A program made the translations under genes and the position numbers. This document shows positions 1 through 6,549 of a stretch of 8,823 bases of DNA, piece after piece. Every line of letters begins with the position of its first letter. Position 1 is the stretch's first letter. Source of the stretch: Chloroflexi bacterium RBG_19FT_COMBO_55_16 (GTDB lineage: Bacteria > Chloroflexota > Anaerolineae > Anaerolineales > UBA4823); the NCBI GenBank assembly GCA_001795335.1, contig MGOK01000079.1:11490-20312 (forward strand), written 5' to 3'. The notes beneath the pieces are model-generated. The model was not told where the DNA came from. It saw only the letters and a program-made list of their open reading frames with translations, and ran no database searches.

Positions 1-2
1 AT

Positions 3-89
3 ATCGAGCTTATCGTAAGGAAAGTGAATTATCCGCAGTGGCCATCGGGTTATGCAGTTTATCTGATGGCCCGCAACGATAGTGCATAG
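3..89 (+). CDS. C-terminal end of an upstream gene (partial, unidentified)
   Basis: The window opens inside a reading frame that gives 28 residues and stops at TAG (87-89). The tail alternates hydrophobic and polar residues (IELIVRKV, then GYAVYLMARN). This would fit the antiparallel strand pair that closes many class I SAM-dependent methyltransferases, and the methyltransferase-like start that follows makes that reading attractive. The fragment is too short to assign a family. The next short ORF begins 26 bp downstream, so the two were probably co-transcribed. That this frame is coding is inferred from its uninterrupted run from the window edge and its plausible composition. Confidence 0.45.
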   Translation: MELIVRKVNYPQWPSGYAVYLMARNDSA

Positions 90-115
90 TTCCTGATCGA
101 GCTGAAGGTAAACGC

Positions 116-226
116 ATGAATGAGATACAAGGCACCCCGGCGCTGACCGCTGCGGAAAACTACGAGAAGAATGTTGTCACTAATACTACTGGTCCAATGG
201 CGTTTCAATTCTTATTTGCGCAGTAA
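116..226 (+). pseudogene. Short ORF resembling a truncated methyltransferase N-terminus
   Basis: An ATG at 116 lies 7 bp after a GAAGG-type ribosome binding site (105-108) and opens a 36-codon frame ending at TAA (224-226). The peptide contains GTPALTAAENYEK followed by GPMA. This resembles the opening of many class I SAM-dependent methyltransferases, which typically read AENYE(R/K)-hydrophobic-VPAIFGPWA before the first helix. A full gene would continue for 200 or more residues with a GxGxG SAM loop, but here the frame stops about 10 residues after the recognisable part. I infer a remnant left by an internal deletion. An alternative is a short leader peptide: its stop codon overlaps the ribosome binding site (225-230) of the next gene, so translation could be coupled. 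The similarity is from memory of the family, not a search. Confidence 0.4.
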
Positions 227-236
227 GGAGAACTCT

Positions 237-599
237 ATGGCGAAGATTCTGGTTCACGTTACACATGGTCCCGAGCAACCCACCCGGGCTGCACTGGCTT
301 TTTTGGTTGCTAAAAGTGCAATCGATGAAGGGCACATGGTCTCATTATTCCTGGCTGGCGACGCAGTCCAGTTAGCACGAGAGGCGGTCTTAGATAATCT
401 CACTGGACTGGGCACAGGTAAACTGCGCGATCTGTATGACGCGATCGCGTCTGGCGGGGGCCGGTTTTTTCTCTCCGGCATGTCCAGCAAGGCTCGTGAC
501 CTATCCGAGGCTGACCTGAGTGGAAAGCCGATGGAGTTCGCTACTCCAAATGTGCTCATTCGGCTGGCATTGGAACACGATCGCATGTTCACATATTAG
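237..599 (+). CDS. DsrE-family protein (cysteine-free subgroup)
   Basis: This is a 120-residue cytoplasmic protein of the DsrE/DsrF-like alpha/beta fold. Members of the fold act in sulfur relay or small-molecule redox chemistry. Typical features are the first strand and loop (AKILVHVTHGPEQPTRA, residues 2-18), a second strand at 34-41 (MVSLFLAG), and the region at 74-87 (GGRFFLSGMSSKAR), where catalytic members carry the sulfur-accepting cysteine. This protein has no cysteine at all; Ser80 and Ser83-84 occupy that region, so classical persulfide transfer is unlikely. The ATG at 237 is chosen because an AAGGAG ribosome binding site (225-230) sits 6 bp upstream; an earlier in-frame start at 171 would include residues encoded upstream of that site and is disfavoured. 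It is followed 60 bp later by an OsmC-family gene, which suggests a joint thiol or peroxide role. The exact function is unknown. Confidence 0.85.
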   Translation: MAKILVHVTHGPEQPTRAALAFLVAKSAIDEGHMVSLFLAGDAVQLAREAVLDNLTGLGTGKLRDLYDAIASGGGRFFLSGMSSKARDLSEADLSGKPMEFATPNVLIRLALEHDRMFTY

Positions 600-659
600 C
601 CGGATTGACTGTCTGTACATCTAGTTTGTATTCCAAGATCAGACAATATAGGAGCATCG

Positions 660-1178
660 ATGTCTAACAAATACATCCAGGAGTCATTAGAAGGCGTAGT
701 GCAGTATTACACCCAGAACCCCGATCGGGCGCTCTCAGCCGATAAGCCTGCTATCGCGTTTCTTGAAGAGGGACTGCGTTGTCGAGTCGATTGGGATGGC
801 GGCGCAACGATCTATAGTGATATGCCTAAAGGGCTTGGAGGCGGGGCTTCCGCTCCTACGCCAGGTTGGCTGTGCCGCGCCGCTTTCGCTGCGTGTGATG
901 CTACGATGATTGCCTTGAGGGCAGTGCAGTTAGGAGTATCTCTTACCACGCTCATTGTGACCATCGAAAGTACCTCCGATGACCGCGGCCTTCTTGGAAT
1001 AGACGATAGCATCCCAGCTGGCTTACTGAACGCGCATATTCACGTGAAGATTGGCGCGGATAACACAGCTCCAGAACTCTTGCGGGAAATTGTAGGATGG
1101 GCGGTAGCGCATTCGCCAGTTGGAGACACGGTGAGTCGAGCCGTCCCGCCAACGACGGAGATTGACATCATCAGTTGA
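660..1178 (+). CDS. OsmC-family protein
   Basis: This 172-residue protein belongs to the OsmC/Ohr superfamily, thiol-dependent proteins that reduce organic hydroperoxides in the cytoplasm using a reactive Cys pair. The central family segment is clear: DMPKGLGGGASAPTPGW (54-70), then a helix with LCRAAFAACDATMIAL (71-86), in which Cys79 matches the peroxidatic cysteine. In classical OsmC a second cysteine lies late in the protein in an (H)CPVS-type motif; here the matching segment is AHSPVGDT (150-157) with Ser152 in its place. The other cysteines are Cys41 and Cys72. Peroxidase activity may therefore be altered, or another thiol may be used. An AGGAG ribosome binding site (650-654) lies 5 bp before the ATG. 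It shares strand and a short gap with the DsrE-like gene and probably its transcript. A weak candidate promoter (TTGACT at 605, TGTATT at 627) lies in the gap. Confidence 0.88.
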   Translation: MSNKYIQESLEGVVQYYTQNPDRALSADKPAIAFLEEGLRCRVDWDGGATIYSDMPKGLGGGASAPTPGWLCRAAFAACDATMIALRAVQLGVSLTTLIVTIESTSDDRGLLGIDDSIPAGLLNAHIHVKIGADNTAPELLREIVGWAVAHSPVGDTVSRAVPPTTEIDIIS

Positions 1179-1242
1179 TGTGACGAATTGAAATAAATAG
1201 CTGACGATAGTGCAAAGATTCAGAATAACTGCGCTTTGGTTC

Positions 1243-1291
1243 TGTCATTGTTCAGGGAAAATGACACCCTAACTGGTAAGCGAAAGTGTCA
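1243..1291 (-). repeat. Terminal repeat region of an IS21/IS481-like element
   Basis: Three alternating copies of a TGTCA/TGACA core lie at 1243-1247, 1262-1266 and 1287-1291. TGTCATT (1243-1249) and AATGACA (1260-1266) form a perfect 7-bp inverted pair, and TGACAC (1262-1267) pairs with GTGTCA (1286-1291). Ends with reiterated short motifs inside the terminal repeat are known for IS21-type and related DDE elements, where they serve as transposase binding sites. The location downstream of a transposase C-terminal tail supports this reading. The opposite end of the element is not in the window. Confidence 0.5.
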
Positions 1292-1306
1292 CCTTTGCAA
1301 TGAGCG

Positions 1307-1328
1307 TGACCCGAGTATAATCGGGTCA
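1307..1328. repeat. Perfect 8-bp inverted repeat (hairpin)
   Basis: TGACCCGA (1307-1314) and TCGGGTCA (1321-1328) are perfect inverted copies around a 6-nt loop, GTATAA. No T-run follows on the plus strand, so it is not a classical terminator. It sits between the IS end repeats and the larger hairpin at 1338-1379, so it is probably part of the non-coding 3' region of the IS remnant. It may be a transposase-related or RNA structure. Confidence 0.5.
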
Positions 1329-1337
1329 ACCCGCAAC

Positions 1338-1379
1338 GAGAAGGCGAGATGGGTTTTTGAAACCATTCTCGTCTTTTCA
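1338..1379 (+). terminator. Long hairpin followed by T-rich tract, likely terminator
   Basis: GAGAAGGCGAGA (1338-1349) pairs with TCTCGTCTTTTC (1367-1378) over 12 bp with two G-U pairs. After a 2x2 internal mismatch the stem continues as GGTTT/AAACC around a short TTG loop. On the plus strand the stem runs into TCTTTTCATTTT. This would end transcripts coming from the DsrE-OsmC operon about 160-200 bp after osmC. On the minus strand the same hairpin overlaps the stop codon (1377-1379) of the transposase tail, so it may originally have served that IS. Confidence 0.55.
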
Positions 1380-1478
1380 TTTTGGTTTCTTCGCCCACAA
1401 GGGGCGTCTCCAGGGGTGATCCGGGGCTGGAATAGTAGGCTTCCGAGGCGCTTTCGGCGCTGGCTTAGCGGGCACTGG
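1377..1478 (-). pseudogene. C-terminal tail of a second transposase (IS21/IS481-like)
   Basis: Read on the minus strand, this frame ends at TGA (1377-1379) and encodes a proline- and lysine-rich tail with PAPDHPWRRPLWAKKPK just before the stop. A DHPWR motif in a basic, proline-rich C-terminus is typical of integrase-core transposases such as IS21 IstA-like and related proteins, from memory of these families. It is in a different frame from the adjacent ISAs1 fragment, so the two are not one gene. The catalytic core is gone. The left part of this frame beyond about 1469 overlaps the ISAs1 frame, and the exact junction cannot be placed by eye. The element end repeats 90-130 bp downstream fit the order expected for an IS 3' end. 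Confidence 0.5.
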
Positions 1479-2043
1479 CCCGCCGGGTGTGTAAGGCATC
1501 CCCCATGACTACTTTGTGACGCAAATCAATGCTTTGCAGCACTTTGGGAGCAGCAGGGATCTCACTGCCCTTCCCTGCTATGGCCACTTCCATCAGCACA
1601 ATGCCTTCGGTCGGCAGATAGGCAGCCAGCAGGTAAGTGCCATTTTGGGCTTCATCCAGCGTTCCACGCAGTACTTTACCATCTATCGCTACCAAAACCT
1701 GTTTGCCGAAGAACTTCTTCCCGCTCAAGTAGCGGCTGCTGACCTGCTCGAGTTCTTCCACGTAGACCACTTCTGCCAGAATACGACGATACGTGCTATG
1801 GTGGGGCATTTTCTTCCGTTTCAAGCGCAGCAGATCTGCTAACAGTTCCGTACGATGTTTGGCCCATTCTGCAATCCCACTGGGTCGATCTTCACCGCAC
1901 AGTTTTGCCATGACCAGCACTACCAGGATGGTTGCAAGTTGATAGCGCAGCCCTTTGGGTTTGCGGTTGTCGCTCAAGGTTTGAAAATGAGCGTACAAAC
2001 TGCCAATATCGAATACCAGTCCCGTTTCTGTGATACACTCCAT
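1465..2043 (-). pseudogene. ISAs1-family transposase, C-terminally truncated
   Basis: This frame holds 192 residues of a DDE transposase whose full-length relatives are about 370-380 residues. The N-terminal ISAs1-associated domain (FDIGSLYAHFQTLSDNRK at 11-28, then a hydrophobic helix and HHSTYRRIL at 81-89) is followed by the start of the catalytic core, with VAIDGKVLRGT carrying the first Asp (Asp121) and MGDALHT carrying the second (Asp182). The final Glu and the rest of the core are missing because the reading frame runs into unrelated DNA at about 1465-1490. The ATG has a GAGGAAGG ribosome binding site (minus strand, 2049-2056), 5 bp away. The 5' side is intact up to the probable IS end at 2135. 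It is not expected to make an active transposase. Confidence 0.85.
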
Positions 2044-2118
2044 GGCGACCTTCCTCGGTTTTGGTTTGTGGGTTCAACAAGCATAACCGATGAAGGTCTT
2101 TTTTTCTATGAGTTGCCT

Positions 2119-2135
2119 ACTTTAAGAAGGCCCTG
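2119..2135 (-). repeat. Probable outer end of the ISAs1-like element
   Basis: On the minus strand the sequence starting at 2135 reads CAGGGCCTTCTTAAAGT, about 90 bp upstream of the transposase start, where an ISAs1-family terminal inverted repeat is expected. ISAs1-type ends commonly begin CAGGG(C). No matching inverted copy is visible at the other side (1180-1500), as expected if that end was deleted. A target-site duplication therefore cannot be tested. Confidence 0.5.
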
Positions 2136-2151
2136 ATGGGATCTAAGCATA

Positions 2152-2181
2152 TTCACACAATCTGAAACGTTGAGATAGAAT
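2152..2181 (+). promoter_or_regulatory. Sigma70-type promoter for the SWIM gene
   Basis: TTCACA (2152-2157) and TAGAAT (2176-2181) each match five of six consensus bases and are separated by 18 bp. Transcription would start near 2188 and leave a leader of about 70 nt before the ATG at 2258. The promoter lies just outside the IS end at 2135, so the insertion did not split it. Its sequence match is good, but it is untested. Confidence 0.5.
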
Positions 2182-2226
2182 GGTGCCATGTGTCATTGGT
2201 ACCCTTCGTTCATGACTTTTATGAAT

Positions 2227-2240
2227 GTGCTTATAAGCAC
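2227..2240. promoter_or_regulatory. Perfect 14-bp palindrome in the SWIM gene leader
   Basis: GTGCTTATAAGCAC reads the same on both strands. It ends 17 bp before the ATG at 2258 and just before the ribosome binding site GAGGA (2246-2250). A dimeric repressor could bind it as DNA. As RNA it is a poor hairpin because no loop remains unless central pairs open. No cognate regulator is recognised in the window. Confidence 0.45.
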
Positions 2241-2257
2241 TGAGTGAGGATGTTTTT

Positions 2258-4033
2258 ATGCCAGCTCAACTGACCGAAGATATTATTCGAGCGCTCAGCA
2301 CGCCTCAAAGCTTCGAGCGCGGGCAGCAGTATTATCGAGCCGGGGCGGTTTTCAACACATCCCGGCAGGAGGATCTTCTGTTTGGTGAGTGTGAGGGCAG
2401 CATGGCTTCAGCTTACCGCCTGCGAGTGGAATTGGATGAAGGAGGCGTTCGTGCAGCATTCTGTACTTGCCCTTATGAGATGGGCGGTTACTGCAAACAC
2501 GTCGTCGCACTCCTGCTTGCCTTTCTTTATACACCTGAGGAATTCACCGAACGTAGCGGGATTGTAGAAATGCTCGCGGGGTTGAGCCACGAGGACCTGT
2601 TAGGGTTGATCCACAAAATGGTAGAACACGACCCCAATTTGTATGATTGGCTTGAGATGGCGATCCCGTTTGCCAGAACCTCGTCCAAAGCGGAGGAGTC
2701 TCCACCCAAAGAGAAACGCCAGACCCAGGTTTCCGCCAAAGCTTACCAGCGACAAACCAGGAATATCCTGCATAGCCTGGATGGGTATCGGATGTCGGAG
2801 GCCTACTGGATGATGGGCGGCATGGTGGAAGAACTCGCACAGGTCGTCGATTCAGCAGAGGCGTTCCTCCAGGCTGGAGATGCCGAAGGAGCGATAACTA
2901 TCCTTATGGTTCTGCTTGAGGAAGTGGCCGATTGTTATGAACAGTCTGATGATTCTAACGGCGAATTGGGTGGCTTTCTCGACGAACTAGGGCAGCCGCT
3001 GGCCGAAGCTATCTTAAGCATGGAGCTGAACGAGATAGAACGTCAAAAACTCAAAGACGACCTGGAGCCTATCGTCGACGAACTCTCAGATTATGGAATC
3101 GATGGGCTAGAAGTTGCCCTGGCAGCACTGGATCAAGGTTGGACCCACGGTGAAGTTGGCAAAGACTGGGAAACCGAAGGCGAGGATGAATGGGACCACG
3201 AGGATGGAGACGAATGGTATGGCGAAGTGGATCTATCCCAGGCTAAGCTCAATGTTCTTGAGCGCCAGGGGCGGACAGATGAGTATCTCAGGCTGTGTCA
3301 GCAGGCCGGTGAACACCGGCGATATGCGCTCAAGCTGCTGGAGGTGGGACGCAATGAGGAGGCGATGTTGGTCGCTTTGAATCACTTGACATCTGCTGAG
3401 GATGCTTTATCAGTGGCCCAGAAACTGCGCGATCTGGGCCAAGTGCGGGATGCAATCACCATTGGCGAACTGGGCCTCTCTTTGGCTGGGCACAAGCATT
3501 CATTGGGGATGTGGCTTGGTCCATGGGAAGAGGCCCAAGGGCGTACCGACCCTGCCATTCAGGCTTATCTGGCAGCTTTCACCAGTATTCCGTCGCTTGA
3601 ACTGTATCAAACTGTGATGCGCCTGGCTGGCTCGAATTGGAACGAACTCCGGCCTAAGATGATGGAAATCTTACAGGCAGCCTCCCATTCGAGCGTCCTT
3701 GCCGATGTGTACCTGCTGGAAGGCGATTGGGATGGAGCCATCCACGTGGCGGATCAGGCTGGTTTCTGGTCGTATTCCCTGATTGAAAAGGTGGCCGACG
3801 CCGTCTTATCTCACCGTCCCGATTGGGTTATCCGGGTTTCGATAAAACAAGCCGAAGGTTTGATTGAGAAGACCCAAAGCAAGTACTATCCCGCTGCAGC
3901 CCGTTGGCTTCTAAAGGCAAAAATGGCCTACCTCGCATCTGGCCGACAGGGAGAATGGCAGGCTTACTTTTCTAATCTCAAAACTACTTACGCCCGTCGA
4001 CCGGCATTGCGAAGGGAGCTGCGCGGGTTATGA
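2258..4033 (+). CDS. SWIM zinc-finger protein with TPR-like C-terminal region
   Basis: This 591-residue soluble protein has an N-terminal SWIM zinc finger, a CxCx(n)CxH domain found in proteins that bind DNA or proteins and often linked to SWI2/SNF2 helicases. The ligands are Cys69, Cys71, Cys79 and His81 in AAFCTCPYEMGGYCKHVVAL. Before it lies the typical lead-in FERGQQYYRAGAV (19-31). Residues about 160-290 are helical, and a strongly acidic, Trp-containing linker lies at about 303-325 (DWETEGEDEWDHEDGDEW). Residues about 327-585 look like tandem helical TPR-type repeats (VLERQGRTDEYLRLCQQAGE, EEAMLVALNHL, RDAITIGELGLSLA) and end in KYYPAAARWLLKAKMAYLASG. A ribosome binding site GAGGA (2246-2250) precedes the ATG by 7 bp. 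It converges with the primase-helicase gene and ends 11 bp from its stop. Its partner and substrate are unknown. Confidence 0.88.
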   Translation: MPAQLTEDIIRALSTPQSFERGQQYYRAGAVFNTSRQEDLLFGECEGSMASAYRLRVELDEGGVRAAFCTCPYEMGGYCKHVVALLLAFLYTPEEFTERSGIVEMLAGLSHEDLLGLIHKMVEHDPNLYDWLEMAIPFARTSSKAEESPPKEKRQTQVSAKAYQRQTRNILHSLDGYRMSEAYWMMGGMVEELAQVVDSAEAFLQAGDAEGAITILMVLLEEVADCYEQSDDSNGELGGFLDELGQPLAEAILSMELNEIERQKLKDDLEPIVDELSDYGIDGLEVALAALDQGWTHGEVGKDWETEGEDEWDHEDGDEWYGEVDLSQAKLNVLERQGRTDEYLRLCQQAGEHRRYALKLLEVGRNEEAMLVALNHLTSAEDALSVAQKLRDLGQVRDAITIGELGLSLAGHKHSLGMWLGPWEEAQGRTDPAIQAYLAAFTSIPSLELYQTVMRLAGSNWNELRPKMMEILQAASHSSVLADVYLLEGDWDGAIHVADQAGFWSYSLIEKVADAVLSHRPDWVIRVSIKQAEGLIEKTQSKYYPAAARWLLKAKMAYLASGRQGEWQAYFSNLKTTYARRPALRRELRGL

Positions 4034-4044
4034 ATTAGAGGATT

Positions 4045-6507
4045 TCACCAGAGATTAGCCAGTCCAAGTTGAACTGCCTTGTGCTTGTTATCTAACTCCG
4101 TGATCTCGTAGCCGATTGACTTATATCCGCTTCGGCGACGCGCGTACATCCGAGCCAGGACCGGAACATCAAAGTCGACATAATCGTAGATGATCACCTC
4201 CCGTTTGGCGGCGTTCAACCGATGCAGGCGGCCTGCATATTGGGTCAAGGTCCCTCGCCAGGAGATCGGCAGGGCCAGAAAGAGCGTATCCAACCGCTCA
4301 TCGTCATATCCTTCACCCAGGTAACGCCCGGTTGCGATGATCAAGCGTGGCTGGTCAGCGGGAATGCGGGAAATCTGTTCGGAAAGTTGCTTACGCTGCC
4401 TCTTCCCCATGCCTCCAGCCATCACGATGACATTTTGGATTTGTTGGGTAAGCCGGCCGGCGAGTAATTCCAGGTGTTCCCGGCGTTCTGTCAACAATAC
4501 TGGACTACGTCCCGCTCTAACCGCAGCAATCACATCTTGGATGATGATCCGGTTGCGCTCGTCATCCTGAACAAGCAGAGTGTATACCTCCTGGATTGAC
4601 TCTGATGCGGCGTTTTGCAAGTGAGGCGGCAGGTGGAAATTCGTGGGGCGAAGGATGACCTTGTGATCGAAAGGACGTTTTTCGGCTTGCCGGCGATCAT
4701 CGACCCGGTAGCGAACCGGTCCGCACTGCATGAAAATAATTGGATGGTGGCCGTCTTTCCTCGTCACCGTGGCCGATAATCCCGTCAAATACCGGACCTT
4801 GCTCTGCCGGACAACCTGCTCGAATCGGACTGCCGAGATGTGGTGGCACTCATCTACGATCAAATAGCCATATTGGCCAACGATATCATCAACGATGCCT
4901 TTCTTGCTCAAGCTTTGAACCATCCCAACGTCGATTATCCCTGATGGTTTTCGCTTACCGCCGCCGATCTGACCAATCTCTTTGGGTGCAATAGCGAGAA
5001 AATGGCTCAATGCCTCGGTCCACTGATCGAGCAATTGGCGGCGATGGACGATTACCAGTGTATTCACCTTGCGCTGCGCGATCAGGTAAGCCGCGACAAC
5101 CGTCTTGCCAAACGCAGTCGAAGCCGATAAAACGCCCGTCTCGTGGTGCAATAAAGCCTCTGCTGCGCGTTGCTGCTCGGCGCGCAGGTCCCCCTGAAAC
5201 TCAACTTCTATCGGCTTTCCGGCAAACCGCTGATCGATGAGCTCCACCTTGACCCGAAGGGATTGAAAGAGGTCGAGTAATTCATCGAGACAACCGCGCG
5301 GCAATCCCAGGTGGTTCGGGTAGTCTTCACAGCAACTGATGATGCGCGGTTTACCAAACGTCGACATGCGCATGGCCTGCGCCCGATAGAATTCCGGGTT
5401 CTGAAAAGCCGCCAAATGGATTAATCGATTTCGAAGGGAGGGCGTCAAATCTACCTTGGGCACGTAAACCTGATTGCCATATACCAGGTTAATTTGCTCG
5501 GGAAGTGGCCCAATGATAGGCGGTTCCTTGCGCCTTTTTGAGGGCGGCATGGCCCAGGGTGCATCGTCGTTCTCGTCTGTCACCGGAATGCGGACTCTCA
5601 GGAGCTCGCCCAGCTTCTCCGCTTCGGCGACGACCCTCTCGACTTCTTGTCGGCTGATCCGGCGGATCGATGACAGGAAAGCCCATTGATCCGCGTATGG
5701 GATGATGTTTTCATCCAGGAAAAGGCTGTTGCCTTGTTCGCGAGGCTTCTTCTGCAAGGGCAAAGCGATCAGGTTGCCAAAGCCACCCTTGGGTAGCGTA
5801 TCCTGGCTGGGGAAAAAACGGTCGTAGGAATCAAGCCCAATCTCAGGCCGGCGATCCATGGTCTGCGTCAGGAGAAAGGCGCCCATATTTCGGGCCAGGG
5901 TCGCCGGGATGGGTTCCGAAAAGAAGATCCAGATATGTCCGCCATTACCCGAACGCGATCGCTCCAACACGGCGGGAATATCTAAGAGCTGACAGGCTTC
6001 CAGGAACGCCCCGGCGTCTGCCTGCCAGGTAACTTTGTCGAAGTCCGCTGCCAGGAAATGACAAGTCTCATCGGGCAACATCGGATAAACGCCAATCGTG
6101 AAATCGCGCCCAGATCTATCCTGTGGATCTACGCCCAGGAGGTGGTTCTTCACCACCTCGTCCGTCACCGGCAAGAACTCACTATCGCCACTGACCCAAG
6201 CGTCGCGACGCACGGGCCAATATCCTTTCTTGCCTGTTTTCAGATTCTCAAATCGTCTGGCGAAGACATCTTCGCGCCCCCGGAACAGGCCCCGGAAGAG
6301 GGCGATTTTCGCATTTTGAGGAGACTGGTCGGTTACTATCGGAAGACTACCGGTTTGGGGAGGTGCTCCCTTCCCGTGAAGAAGCGAACCCTTTTCTTTC
6401 CGCAGTTCACTGATTTTATTGAGCAACTCAGCCCTGCGAGCATTGAGCTGCACCAATTCCCCCTCTAACTCTGCCAATAATGGGTTGATCTCATCCAGGT
6501 TTTTCAC
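4045..6507 (-). CDS. AEP primase-SF2 helicase protein (TOTE conflict-system type)
   Basis: This 820-residue protein appears complete. Residues 1-40 form a Leu-rich coiled coil. Residues about 68-300 match the archaeo-eukaryotic primase domain of TOTE-type proteins: the metal-binding pair Asp155/Asp157 in FLAADFDK, the SRSGNGGHIWIFF block (184-196) with His191, and the conserved GLDSYDRFFPSQDTLPKGGFGN stretch starting near 224. Residues about 340-440 are a linker domain. The SF2 helicase follows with P-loop STAFGKT (463-469), DECH box (552-555), motif III SAT (578-580) and motif VI QYAGRLHR (756-763). It is probably a nucleic-acid-dependent ATPase able to make or extend primers in genome defence or repair; it is often annotated 'restriction endonuclease subunit R', although I see no nuclease domain. 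The start is GTG at 6507, with GAGG (6513-6516) 5 bp upstream. Relatives I remember carry a Cys cluster after the GYWPV segment; it is absent here. Confidence 0.88.
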   Translation of the reverse strand: MKNLDEINPLLAELEGELVQLNARRAELLNKISELRKEKGSLLHGKGAPPQTGSLPIVTDQSPQNAKIALFRGLFRGREDVFARRFENLKTGKKGYWPVRRDAWVSGDSEFLPVTDEVVKNHLLGVDPQDRSGRDFTIGVYPMLPDETCHFLAADFDKVTWQADAGAFLEACQLLDIPAVLERSRSGNGGHIWIFFSEPIPATLARNMGAFLLTQTMDRRPEIGLDSYDRFFPSQDTLPKGGFGNLIALPLQKKPREQGNSLFLDENIIPYADQWAFLSSIRRISRQEVERVVAEAEKLGELLRVRIPVTDENDDAPWAMPPSKRRKEPPIIGPLPEQINLVYGNQVYVPKVDLTPSLRNRLIHLAAFQNPEFYRAQAMRMSTFGKPRIISCCEDYPNHLGLPRGCLDELLDLFQSLRVKVELIDQRFAGKPIEVEFQGDLRAEQQRAAEALLHHETGVLSASTAFGKTVVAAYLIAQRKVNTLVIVHRRQLLDQWTEALSHFLAIAPKEIGQIGGGKRKPSGIIDVGMVQSLSKKGIVDDIVGQYGYLIVDECHHISAVRFEQVVRQSKVRYLTGLSATVTRKDGHHPIIFMQCGPVRYRVDDRRQAEKRPFDHKVILRPTNFHLPPHLQNAASESIQEVYTLLVQDDERNRIIIQDVIAAVRAGRSPVLLTERREHLELLAGRLTQQIQNVIVMAGGMGKRQRKQLSEQISRIPADQPRLIIATGRYLGEGYDDERLDTLFLALPISWRGTLTQYAGRLHRLNAAKREVIIYDYVDFDVPVLARMYARRRSGYKSIGYEITELDNKHKAVQLGLANLW

Positions 6508-6549
6508 AACGACCTCGATAAAGATACGAGGGTATACTAAAGCATTTAC

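Larger units (their letters stand above)
1243..2135 (-). mobile_element. Composite remnant of two insertion sequences
   Basis: This block begins at repeated TGTCA/TGACA motifs (1243-1291) that look like the end of one element. It runs through the C-terminal tail of one transposase (1377-1478), joins the N-terminal half of an unrelated ISAs1-type transposase (1465-2043), and ends at CAGGGCC (minus strand, 2129-2135), the likely outer end of the ISAs1 element. Neither element is complete: the ISAs1 copy has lost its 3' half and second end, and the other has lost everything except its tail and one end. I infer that recombination or nested insertion followed by deletion fused the two. It cannot transpose on its own. 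The element boundaries are approximate. Confidence 0.6.

Noticed and set aside
171..236. N-terminal extension of the DsrE-like protein by 22 residues
   Set aside because: The AAGGAG ribosome binding site at 225-230 points to the ATG at 237, and the extension is hydrophobic, non-family sequence.
1236..1508. Open frame of 90 codons on the plus strand, starting TTG or similar
   Set aside because: It is antisense to the IS remnants, crosses IS end repeats and two hairpins, lacks a ribosome binding site, and has no family-like sequence.
1516..2136. Two plus-strand open frames opposite the ISAs1 transposase
   Set aside because: They are shadows of the minus-strand transposase, which has clear family motifs and a ribosome binding site.
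4034..4044. Shared terminator between the convergent SWIM and helicase genes
   Set aside because: Only 11 bp separate the stops and no inverted repeat with a T-run is visible there, so any terminator must lie within the opposing gene.
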